From assembly GCA_937941555.1 (NCBI GenBank), contig CALDHJ010000409.1, positions 1 through 8,834 on the forward strand: a DNA stretch of 8,834 nucleotides. The letters are read 5' to 3'. This stretch comes from an uncultured Granulosicoccaceae bacterium. Lineage in GTDB: Bacteria > Pseudomonadota > Gammaproteobacteria > CALCKW01. The notes beneath the pieces are model-generated. The model worked only from the letters and a program-made list of their open reading frames with translations, searched no databases and had not been told where the DNA came from. Shown here piece by piece: positions 1 through 5,545 of this stretch; the stretch's first letter is position 1, and each line of letters starts with the position of its first letter. The position numbers and the translations under genes were made by a program.

Positions 1-1
1 C

Positions 2-289
2 GCCGGCGAGGTGTGTGACGCCGCGACCCTGCAACAGATCGGCTACCTCGACCAGAGCGTGGCACCAGAGTCGCTCGCCGACTCGGTGTCGGAGCTGGCA
101 AATCGACTCGCCGCCCTCGCGCCGCTGTCCGTCAGCGCGACCAAGGAGCTGATCGACAGCGCAGCGTCTGACAAGTGGTCTGAAGCGGTCGCTGACGAAT
201 GGGTCTCGAGGTGTGCGAACTCGGCTGACCTCAAACGCGGCCTGGACGCAGCTCGACACAAGACCAACGCCACGTTTCAGGGCGACTGA
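2..289 (+). CDS. Enoyl-CoA hydratase/isomerase family protein, C-terminal fragment
   Basis: About 95 residues of the C-terminal end are visible; the start and the crotonase active-site core lie left of the window. The visible part fits the crotonase-fold tail. A GEVCDAATLQQIGYLDQSV segment matches the family pattern 'G..(I/V)DA..A..IGLVD.VV'. It is followed by a helix rich in Ala and Leu, then the APLSVSATKELID stretch seen where this family has 'AP.A...TK..ID'. It closes with a helix and a short Phe-Gln-Gly-Asp end that matches the usual '..F.G' terminus. Enzymes of this family hydrate or isomerise acyl-CoA thioesters in the cytoplasm, for example in beta-oxidation. The exact substrate cannot be read from the tail. 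The gene ends 36 nt before the hairpin that terminates the convergent RRM gene, and it may use that hairpin too. Confidence 0.82.
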   Translation, partial: AGEVCDAATLQQIGYLDQSVAPESLADSVSELANRLAALAPLSVSATKELIDSAASDKWSEAVADEWVSRCANSADLKRGLDAARHKTNATFQGD

Positions 290-324
290 CGCACCTCTAT
301 TCCAAGACCGGCCCTTGAAAACGA

Positions 325-349
325 AACAGCCCGGAACATCCGGGCTGTT
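325..349 (-). terminator. Intrinsic terminator of the RRM gene, possibly bidirectional
   Basis: A perfect 11-bp inverted repeat (AACAGCCCGGA / TCCGGGCTGTT) surrounds a 3-nt loop. On the minus strand it is followed by a T-rich stretch (TTTCGTTTTC including the last stem bases), as expected for Rho-independent termination of the RRM gene whose stop lies at 371. On the plus strand the tail is GGGGTTTG, a weaker U-tract, so it may also serve the crotonase-family gene ending at 289. Confidence 0.85.
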
Positions 350-370
350 GGGGTTTGAGTGCGGGTATCG

Positions 371-664
371 TCAGTACCGCGGTCGACCACCGCCGCCGCC
401 GTCGCGCCGGGGTGGACGCTCTTCACGCGGACGCGCTTCGTTGACACGCAGGTTGCGCCCGGACATCTCACTTTCGTTCAAGGCTTCGATGGCCGCGTTT
501 GCCTCGGCGTCGCTCGGCATTTCGACAAAGCCGAAGCCTTTGGATTGCCCTGAAAATTTGTCCGTGATTACCGTCGCGCGCGATACCTCGCCATAAGCAC
601 CAAAGGCGCTGCGCAGTTCGTCTTCAGTCGTGCTGTAGGGCAGGTTACCCACATAGATGTTCAT
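371..664 (-). CDS. Small RNA-binding protein with one RRM domain
   Basis: The product is a 97-residue cytoplasmic protein made of a single RNA recognition motif and a short basic, Gly-rich tail. RNP2 (IYVGNL) is at residues 3-8 and RNP1 (KGFGFVEM) at 42-49, both with the aromatic residues that stack on RNA bases. The tail (about 78-97) is rich in Arg, Pro and Gly with a five-Gly run, like the tails of bacterial Rbp proteins. Members of this family bind single-stranded RNA, and several are linked to cold or stress responses. The actual targets are unknown here. I place the start at 664, not at the in-frame ATG at 670. The GAGGA at 671-675 abuts the 670 ATG but stands 6 nt from the 664 ATG, and the family usually begins MNIYVGNL. 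It is monocistronic, with a terminator right after it and a long untranslated region in front. Confidence 0.93.
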   Translation of the reverse strand: MNIYVGNLPYSTTEDELRSAFGAYGEVSRATVITDKFSGQSKGFGFVEMPSDAEANAAIEALNESEMSGRNLRVNEARPREERPPRRDGGGGGRPRY

Positions 665-670
665 CGACAT

Positions 671-675
671 TCCTC
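671..675 (-). promoter_or_regulatory. Ribosome binding site that decides the RRM start
   Basis: GAGGA (within GATGAGGA) touches the ATG at 670 with no spacer but lies 6 nt from the ATG at 664. Normal Shine-Dalgarno spacing therefore favours the inner start. Confidence 0.7.
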
Positions 676-932
676 ATCTGTGTGCTGAAAGGTAATAAAG
701 GCCATCGACAATCACGCACACAAACTCCCGACAGCGGCATGTCCGAGAATCGCAACAACACCACACCGCAGCAAGCTGCCCTGCCAACGACGCAAGCCAC
801 GCATGCTGCAATGCCGTTTGCCCGCAGCACACCGTCGCACCTCGCGTCCGGCCAGGCCACACCGCTGAGCCGTGGTCAGCGCTCGGACTGACAACGCACT
901 GCAACGGGCAATGCGCCATACGCCTGATCCCT

Positions 933-961
933 TATATATCGGGAACGGGAAGCCGTGTAAA
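933..961 (-). promoter_or_regulatory. Candidate sigma-70 promoter for the RRM gene
   Basis: On the minus strand, TTTACA (961-956, five of six matches to TTGACA) is followed by a 17-nt spacer and TATATA (938-933, four of six matches to TATAAT). The overlapping hexamer TATAAG at 936-931 matches better but gives a 19-nt spacer. Transcription would begin near 926, leaving a leader of about 260 nt before the RRM start. This is the best AT-rich promoter-like site in the intergenic region, but nothing beyond sequence match supports it. Confidence 0.45.
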
Positions 962-1119
962 GCCGCATCGGGTGACAGATCGCCGAAAGACAGGTAGTTC
1001 CGCCAGAAAAAACGCAAGCCGTTCGCACGCGATTTACCGCCCTGGCACCACCTGCCTGCGACACGGACCAGCCGATACTACAACCGCTGCACAAACAACA
1101 CGCGAAGACGCCGAAGGAC

Positions 1120-2022
1120 TCAATCCGTTGCCCGACGCTGAACCCACCCCTGCTGCGTATTCAATTCGGTGAGCTGCCCGAGGCGAAGCGGCCGATTGAT
1201 TGCACCGTGGCCGGAGGCCAACCCGATCGCGACCGGAATGCCGAAGGGTGCGAGCAGCTCCGCGGCGATGTCGGTGAAGCGGTTGTAGGGATCGGTGCAG
1301 TTCGGCATCACACCAAATACAACCCCGGACACACGATCAAACAAGCCGGCGTTGCGCAACTGCACCAGTGCCCGATCGAGTCGAAACGGCGCCTCGCCGG
1401 TGTCTTCGAGAAACAGCAGGTCGCCATCGCACTCCAACGCGTAGGGTGTGCCGAGTGAGGCGGTGATCAAGCTCAGGCAACCACCGGTCAGTCGGCCACG
1501 CGCCGTGCCGTGGATGATCGCCTGCACATCAAACGGTGAGTTGCCGGGTGAGAACAACTCGGCATGCAGCGCGTCGCGATTATCGGCTGCGTGATCATTC
1601 TCGCCGAGCACTTGCTCGGTCGCGAGGTTCACACCGTGAAGACACTCGACGCGTGGCCAGCAGGCACGCGCCATGAGGTGCAAGCTTGTGATGTCTGAGT
1701 GGCCGACCAGCAGTTTGGGTGCGGACACGTCAACCGAGCGCAAGGCCGGCCAGAGCCGTGAACTGCCATAGCCCCCACGGGTGCAGAACACCGCGCGCAG
1801 CGCCGGGTCGGCAAGTGCCTGTGCGGCGTGGTCTGCACGGCGATCATCGGAACCGGCGAGGTAGAAGTGGTTGTCAGTCTCTACTCTCACCTCGACCTGC
1901 AATTGCCAGGATTCGAGCAGCGACTGCGCGCCAGCGAGCCACGCGCGGTTGACGGTGCGCAGTTGGCCCGCGGGCGCGATCAGGGCGACACGGTCCCCGG
2001 GGGACAAAGACAACACAGACAC
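1120..2022 (-). CDS. ldcA: LD-carboxypeptidase (peptidase family S66)
   Basis: The product is a 300-residue cytoplasmic serine peptidase of the LdcA type. Such enzymes remove the terminal D-alanine from murein tetrapeptides, via an L,D-bond cleavage, during peptidoglycan recycling. The N-terminal SPGDRVALIAPAG (7-19) is the family opening, and RGGYGSSRL (82-90) is a conserved loop. The catalytic triad is recognisable: nucleophile Ser109 in GHSDIT, Glu206 in LEDTGE and His272 in SGHGAINR. Length matches the family. The start is a judgement. No ATG fits, and the longer open frame adds low-similarity sequence. GTG at 2022 or 2016 precedes the conserved region, and the only weak Shine-Dalgarno (GCGAG, 2030-2026) spaces better for 2016. 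No signal peptide is seen, as expected for a recycling enzyme. A perfect 7-bp inverted repeat sits directly before the 2022 start. The gene is divergent from the class II aldolase gene. Confidence 0.88.
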   Translation of the reverse strand: MSVLSLSPGDRVALIAPAGQLRTVNRAWLAGAQSLLESWQLQVEVRVETDNHFYLAGSDDRRADHAAQALADPALRAVFCTRGGYGSSRLWPALRSVDVSAPKLLVGHSDITSLHLMARACWPRVECLHGVNLATEQVLGENDHAADNRDALHAELFSPGNSPFDVQAIIHGTARGRLTGGCLSLITASLGTPYALECDGDLLFLEDTGEAPFRLDRALVQLRNAGLFDRVSGVVFGVMPNCTDPYNRFTDIAAELLAPFGIPVAIGLASGHGAINRPLRLGQLTELNTQQGWVQRRATD

Positions 2023-2050
2023 AGGCTCGCAACGGTCGAACCACGAGCCT
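2023..2050 (-). repeat. Inverted repeat abutting the ldcA start
   Basis: AGGCTCG (2023-2029) and CGAGCCT (2044-2050) are perfect 7-bp arms around 14 nt, and the spacer itself contains GGT-CGA-ACC. In ldcA mRNA the hairpin would end directly before the GTG at 2022 and would bury the weak GCGAG ribosome-binding sequence. It could equally be a protein-binding dyad in the divergent ldcA/aldolase control region. No clear -35/-10 pair was found between 2023 and 2171. Confidence 0.4.
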
Positions 2051-2171
2051 ACGTGAGCGCACGCGCCCGCAGCAACCGTTTGTCGCAATCGGGATCCCCC
2101 GGTCGCCTCGACACAGGACAGACGGCCTCTGGCGCGTGACAATGCACACCACAACCGCAAGAGCCGACACC

Positions 2172-2924
2172 ATGACCCGCACACTTCACACTCCCGCCCT
2201 CGACGAGCACGCCTTGCGGGTCGATCTCGCCGCGGCGTTTCGGCTCGCAGCGCAGTTCAACTGGCACGAATCGGTTGGCAACCATTTCAGCGCGGCCGTC
2301 AGCGACGACGGCAAGACCTTTCTGCTCAACCCGCGCTGGCAGCATTTCTCCACTGTGAAAGCGTCCGACCTGATGTGCGTGCGCGCTGACGATCCCGCGG
2401 TAATGGCGGGCGACAATCCGCCCGATCCTTCGGCCTGGTGCATCCACGGTTCGGTGCACGCCCAGGTGCCGGCGGCACGGGTGCTGCTGCACTGCCACCC
2501 GCCCTACGCGACCGCGCTGTGCGCATTGGCTGACCCGACCCTCAAACCCATCGACCAGAACACGGCACGATTTTTCAACCGTTGCGCTGTCGATCTCGGC
2601 TTTGCCGGCATCGCCGACGATGCGGCCGAGGGCGCCCGCATCGCGGGTGCATTCGGCAACCACAGCGTGTTGTTGATGGGCAATCACGGGGTGTCAGTGA
2701 CGGGCGAAACCGTGGCTGAAGCTTTCGAGACGCTCTACTACCTCGAACGCGCGGCGCAGACGCAGATTCTCGCCTACAGCACTGGCCAGCCGTTGAATGT
2801 CATGAGCGATGACACCGCCGAGCGCACGGCGGCGGGGTGGGAGGACTACCGCGGTATGGGCGACGCCCACTTCGCCCACTTGAAGTCAGAGCTCGACCGC
2901 GAGGACCCAAGCTACCGGGATTAA
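2172..2924 (+). CDS. Class II aldolase/adducin family protein
   Basis: The product is a 250-residue soluble protein with the class II aldolase (FucA/adducin head) fold. Zn-ligand histidines are present as H107-x-H109 in LLHCHPPYATAL and His172 in MGNHGVSV. The residue at the position of the catalytic acid (Glu73 of fuculose-1-phosphate aldolase, in the PSSEW motif) is Ala88 in PSAWCIH. Sugar-phosphate retro-aldol chemistry by the standard mechanism is therefore doubtful. From memory, this Ala-containing pattern with QNTARFFNR and GNHG motifs is common to an uncharacterised proteobacterial subfamily, so it is probably not a local mutation. The ATG at 2172 is chosen because AAGAG (2159-2163) lies 8 nt upstream; GTG 2136 and ATG 2142 are alternatives with poorer signals. 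It is convergent with the small secreted-protein gene, with 15 nt between the two stops and no obvious hairpin. Confidence 0.85.
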   Translation: MTRTLHTPALDEHALRVDLAAAFRLAAQFNWHESVGNHFSAAVSDDGKTFLLNPRWQHFSTVKASDLMCVRADDPAVMAGDNPPDPSAWCIHGSVHAQVPAARVLLHCHPPYATALCALADPTLKPIDQNTARFFNRCAVDLGFAGIADDAAEGARIAGAFGNHSVLLMGNHGVSVTGETVAEAFETLYYLERAAQTQILAYSTGQPLNVMSDDTAERTAAGWEDYRGMGDAHFAHLKSELDREDPSYRD

Positions 2925-2939
2925 CCCTAACGGGCGTGA

Positions 2940-3362
2940 TCAGCCCTGCAGGTGGTCGAACAGCGCACCGCATTCCTGTGTGGGCATGTCCATGCCAATC
3001 AGATCGTCGCTCGGCAGAACCGTCAGCGAACGGAAGCAGGAGCGTGCTTTTTCACGCCCTGCCGCGTTGACCGGGGCGTCTCCGAAGACACTGGTCGGCG
3101 AGGCGCACAGGCGCTCGACTTCTTCTTCGAACATGCCGCGTATGTCGGCATTGGTTTCGGGGTCGGATGCCAGAGCCGAGGCCGTCTGCGCAAGCCGCAT
3201 GCACAACGCGTTGTGCGCCGAATCGAGGCTGTCGGCGACTGCGATGCCCGGTGTGAAGGACAACGACAGGGCGGCGACGGCAACGAGGGTGCTCAATTCA
3301 CGGTAGATCACGGGCAATATCCGGCTTGGGAATCCGTGAAAAAGACCCAAAAAACATGCCAT
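2940..3362 (-). CDS. Putative secreted small protein with four cysteines, unknown function
   Basis: I do not recognise this gene. The longest reading is 140 residues. A hydrophobic stretch at about 24-43 (ending GIAVA, followed by DSLD) looks like a signal peptide with cleavage after AVA at 43, giving a mature protein of about 97 residues. The mature part is mostly helical in composition with acidic patches (FEEEVE). It has four cysteines, at 54, 86, 109 and 131, enough for two disulfides in the periplasm. The start is uncertain. ATG 3362 has no good ribosome binding site and gives an unusually long N-region. TTG 3317 or GTG 3311 would give a more typical signal peptide of 26-28 residues. It lies 123 nt downstream of the LysE-type gene on the same strand and could be its last operon member or separate. 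Reality of the gene rests on the signal peptide, the Cys spacing and the lack of a better frame. Confidence 0.55.
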   Translation of the reverse strand: MACFLGLFHGFPSRILPVIYRELSTLVAVAALSLSFTPGIAVADSLDSAHNALCMRLAQTASALASDPETNADIRGMFEEEVERLCASPTSVFGDAPVNAAGREKARSCFRSLTVLPSDDLIGMDMPTQECGALFDHLQG

Positions 3363-3485
3363 CCCGAGCGCCGCAGAACGGGTGTCATCAGACTGGTAAT
3401 CCCGCAGCAGACAGGGCCGCCTACACGCCTGCGAACAGCACGCAAACTGCTCGGAATGGCTACACCGAAACCCGTTCTCAGGCGC

Positions 3486-4115
3486 TCAACGCGGGTCGAG
3501 CGCCAGGGCCAGTGCGAGACTGATCAGCAGCACCCCGCTCACCCGGTTGATCGCCAGCAACACCCTGGGCCGTCGGTGAATCCACGCTGCGGTGAGCCCG
3601 GCAAAAAGACCAACCGGCGCCTTCATGGCAAAGGTCAGGAGCGCAAAGGCACTGCCGTACAGCAGCAGTTCCACCGCGGGCTGCTGGCTGTCGGCGTCGA
3701 TGAACTGAGGCAGGAACGCGAAGTAAAACACCGTGATCTTGGGGTTGGCGATGTTCGACACCAGACCTTCGACAAAGACGTTGCCGTGCGCCGCGCCATC
3801 CGTGCCATCGGTCGCAAGCCCTGCCGATGCCGAGCGGATCAACTTGACCCCGAGGTAGGCGAGATAGGCCGCCCCGATCCATTTGATCGCGATGAAGAGT
3901 CCGTCTGATGACAACAGCAGGGCGCCGAGCCCCATTGCTGCGAGCAAGGTGTGACCGAGCAAGCCGACGCTGACGCCGGCGGCTGTCAGAACACCGGCCC
4001 GCGGGCCGCGCGTCAGCCCCCGCGACAACACCAACACCATGTCCTGGCCCGGGATCAGGATCACCAGAATCGAGGCGACCACAAACACCCCGATCTGCGG
4101 ATCAGCTGCGAACAT
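3486..4115 (-). CDS. LysE/RhtB family amino-acid exporter
   Basis: The product is a 209-residue inner-membrane protein of the LysE/RhtB superfamily, whose members export amino acids or related small molecules. The N-terminal segment has the family signature IPGQDMVLVLSRG (21-33), and the central NPKITVFYFAFLPQF (124-138) is the second hallmark. About six hydrophobic segments can be seen, at roughly 8-25, 41-62, 71-93, 122-138, 149-175 and 185-207. The Gln in IPGQDM replaces the more usual Pro of TPGPD. The ATG at 4115 is chosen because homologues start just before the first membrane segment; the open frame upstream runs into the preceding gene. Only a weak AAGCGG precedes it. It begins 37 nt after the DUF4442 gene ends, on the same strand, so cotranscription with the desaturase cluster is likely. 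The substrate cannot be inferred. Confidence 0.9.
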   Translation of the reverse strand: MFAADPQIGVFVVASILVILIPGQDMVLVLSRGLTRGPRAGVLTAAGVSVGLLGHTLLAAMGLGALLLSSDGLFIAIKWIGAAYLAYLGVKLIRSASAGLATDGTDGAAHGNVFVEGLVSNIANPKITVFYFAFLPQFIDADSQQPAVELLLYGSAFALLTFAMKAPVGLFAGLTAAWIHRRPRVLLAINRVSGVLLISLALALALDPR

Positions 4116-4152
4116 CAGCGCCGCTTGTGGGCGGAGGCCACCCCGCCGTCTT

Positions 4153-4617
4153 TCATGCCGCGGGGCGTTCGGTGATCCACAACCGGATATGGCCTTCCAC
4201 CACCGCGTTGCCATCGGTGTCAGTCGCGGTCACCTTAACGCTGAGGTCACCCGGCGCCCAGGCATCGGGGTCGATCTCGGCGGTGGCGGTGATGTCAGTG
4301 CCGGCCTTGGCGACATAGTCCACCGACATGCCCTTCGGGATCCAGCGCAGGTGGCGCGGCACGGAGGCCTCGGCACACACCCCCATCGCCATCTCGAGCA
4401 GGTTGCAGATCGCGATGACGTGCACCGTGCCGATGTGATTCTGCACGGCACGGCGTTTTCGCATCACCACGGTGCAACGGTTCGGCTCGAGTGACGTGAC
4501 GCGCGGTTTGACTGTGCCGAAATACGGCGCACGCCGCGCGACCATCATCGAGAACACGCGCTGCCCACCGGGCCAGCGCGACGCGCGTTGCCACAGTTGC
4601 ATTACAGGATTGGCCAT
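4153..4617 (-). CDS. DUF4442 hotdog-fold protein (PaaI-like, possible acyl-thioester-binding or thioesterase)
   Basis: The product is a 154-residue soluble protein resembling the DUF4442 branch of the hotdog thioesterase clan. The N-terminal helix is followed by a strand-rich region. The segment QNHIGTVHVIAICNLLEMAMG (59-79) is the equivalent of the hotdog central helix and its preceding loop. It has His61 and Glu75 as possible catalytic or substrate-binding residues. The following IPKGMSVDYVAKA and DLSVKVTATD strands complete the fold. Proteins of this clan bind or hydrolyse acyl-CoA or acyl-ACP, but the activity of DUF4442 members is not established to my knowledge. The ATG at 4617 has GAGG 8 nt upstream, overlapping the TGA of desaturase 2. 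A TTG at 4635 is the alternative. The tight coupling suggests it works with the desaturases on the same acyl substrate. Confidence 0.85.
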   Translation of the reverse strand: MANPVMQLWQRASRWPGGQRVFSMMVARRAPYFGTVKPRVTSLEPNRCTVVMRKRRAVQNHIGTVHVIAICNLLEMAMGVCAEASVPRHLRWIPKGMSVDYVAKAGTDITATAEIDPDAWAPGDLSVKVTATDTDGNAVVEGHIRLWITERPAA

Positions 4618-4625
4618 CAAAGTTG

Positions 4626-4629
4626 CCTC
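4626..4629 (-). promoter_or_regulatory. Ribosome binding site of the DUF4442 gene, overlapping the upstream stop
   Basis: TGAGG at 4630-4626 combines the stop codon of desaturase 2 (TGA, 4630-4628) with the GAGG ribosome binding site, 8 nt before the ATG at 4617. This arrangement favours translational coupling and supports ATG 4617 over TTG 4635. Confidence 0.7.
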
Positions 4630-5545
4630 AGGCAATGTCAGAGGGGGATTTGCGCAGCACCGGGTGAATCACCGGCTCGCGGCGGCGCAATGCCCAGCGC
4701 ATCAAGACGCTCGCATAACCACCCGCGATGAGGTAACCGCCGTTGTTCGCGAGCACCGTGTCGCGCTCTGCGCGCCAGCGGGCGGGCAACGCATACCAGG
4801 CGAGCGTTGGCGCCCGGTGGTGCACCGCGTGCAGGTTGTTGTTCAGGTAGAGCAGGCTCATGAACCAACCCGCCTCGACCACGGCGGTGCGCTCGCCGAC
4901 GGCCTCGGCCGCACGGTGTTCGATGAAGGAGCGCGTCATGATCAGGGACATGCCACCCCAGGCTGCAAGACCGTAGAGCCAGAGTGGCACACCGAACGTG
5001 ACAACCAGCACCAACACCGGCACCAGTCCGAGCACATGGTGCAACCAGGCGTTGCGCGAACGCGCATCGCCGCTGCGAATGCGGTTGATTTCATCTGCCC
5101 AGAACGCACACAGCGACAGCGGCGGGCCCACCAACCAGCGCCCGATAAGGGTCTGGTTGAATTGCAACAACACCTGTTTCCAGCCGGGCAACGTGGCGTA
5201 GTCAGACTCTGCGAGGTAGTAGCTCTCCGGGTCGTCGTAGGGGTCGGTGAGCAGGGTGTCGTTGTGGTGCCGCAGGTGGGTGTCCTTGTAGCGACGGTAG
5301 GCGATCAGCACACCGAGCGCCGGGTAGATCAGCGCTTCGTTGAGCCACGCCGAACGCGTCGGGTGCCCGTGCAACACTTCATGCTGCAACGAGGAGTGCA
5401 GCGCCAGGCTGACCATAGCCGGTACGAGAAACCAGGCGCCAATCGCAGCGTAGGAAGCCAGGCTTGCAATCCATAGCGCATAGCAGACCAGCAACATCAA
5501 CCAGGTCGGCCACTCACGCGGCAGTGGATTGGTCGGAGACACCAT
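4628..5545 (-). CDS. Fatty acid desaturase family protein 2 (membrane di-iron)
   Basis: The product is a 305-residue integral membrane protein of the fatty acid desaturase/hydroxylase superfamily. The three histidine boxes that hold the di-iron centre are HEVLHGH (55-61), HLRHH (90-94) and HAVHH (239-243), with an extra His210 in FIEHR. Hydrophobic stretches at about 15-53, 71-82, 170-195 and 226-234 fit a protein with its active site on the cytoplasmic face. Between boxes two and three sits an acidic segment, TDPYDDPESYYLAESDY. I associate this with a short uncharacterised desaturase subgroup, unlike desaturase 1. The family inserts double bonds or hydroxyls into acyl chains or other lipids; regiospecificity and substrate are not readable. 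The ATG at 5545 overlaps the previous stop as TGATG, with AGGA (5555-5552) 6 nt upstream, so it is translationally coupled to desaturase 1. Confidence 0.9.
   Translation of the reverse strand: MVSPTNPLPREWPTWLMLLVCYALWIASLASYAAIGAWFLVPAMVSLALHSSLQHEVLHGHPTRSAWLNEALIYPALGVLIAYRRYKDTHLRHHNDTLLTDPYDDPESYYLAESDYATLPGWKQVLLQFNQTLIGRWLVGPPLSLCAFWADEINRIRSGDARSRNAWLHHVLGLVPVLVLVVTFGVPLWLYGLAAWGGMSLIMTRSFIEHRAAEAVGERTAVVEAGWFMSLLYLNNNLHAVHHRAPTLAWYALPARWRAERDTVLANNGGYLIAGGYASVLMRWALRRREPVIHPVLRKSPSDIA

Larger units (their letters stand above)
671..1119. other. Intergenic region between the RRM gene and ldcA, likely holding a long RRM leader
   Basis: These 449 bases hold no convincing gene. The open frames here lack family motifs and good ribosome binding sites. 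Content that can be named: a candidate minus-strand promoter at 933-961, which would give the RRM gene an untranslated leader of roughly 260 nt; and a run of six A (1007-1012), reading as six T on the minus strand about 110 nt past the ldcA stop, preceded only by a weak stem with G-U pairs. The latter is a poor terminator candidate for ldcA. A 7-bp inverted pair (TTGCCCG / CGGGCAA) lies inside the putative leader but may be chance in GC-rich DNA. Confidence 0.5.

Noticed and set aside
387..420. Repetitive GCC/CGC-rich sequence
   Set aside because: It encodes the Gly/Arg-rich tail of the RRM protein, so it is coding low complexity, not a separate repeat.
682..891. A 69-codon plus-strand frame in the RRM-ldcA gap
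   Set aside because: It is rich in Thr/Gln/Ala/Ser with no motif and no ribosome binding site. It lies where the RRM leader probably runs.
1007..1030. A T6 run on the minus strand about 110 nt after the ldcA stop as a terminator
   Set aside because: The preceding stem is short and relies on several G-U pairs. It is too weak to list as a feature.
2049..2687. A 212-codon minus-strand frame opposite the class II aldolase
   Set aside because: It is a shadow of the aldolase frame. The aldolase has conserved metal-ligand motifs; this frame has none.
2952..3908. A 318-codon open frame on the plus strand
   Set aside because: It spans the antisense of two separate minus-strand genes and their gap, is rich in Arg/Gln/Gly and has no recognisable domain.
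4472..5476. A 334-codon open frame on the plus strand opposite desaturase 2
   Set aside because: It lies antisense to a gene with clear histidine boxes, has low-complexity His/Arg/Gln-rich content and no family motif. Long antisense frames are expected at this GC content.
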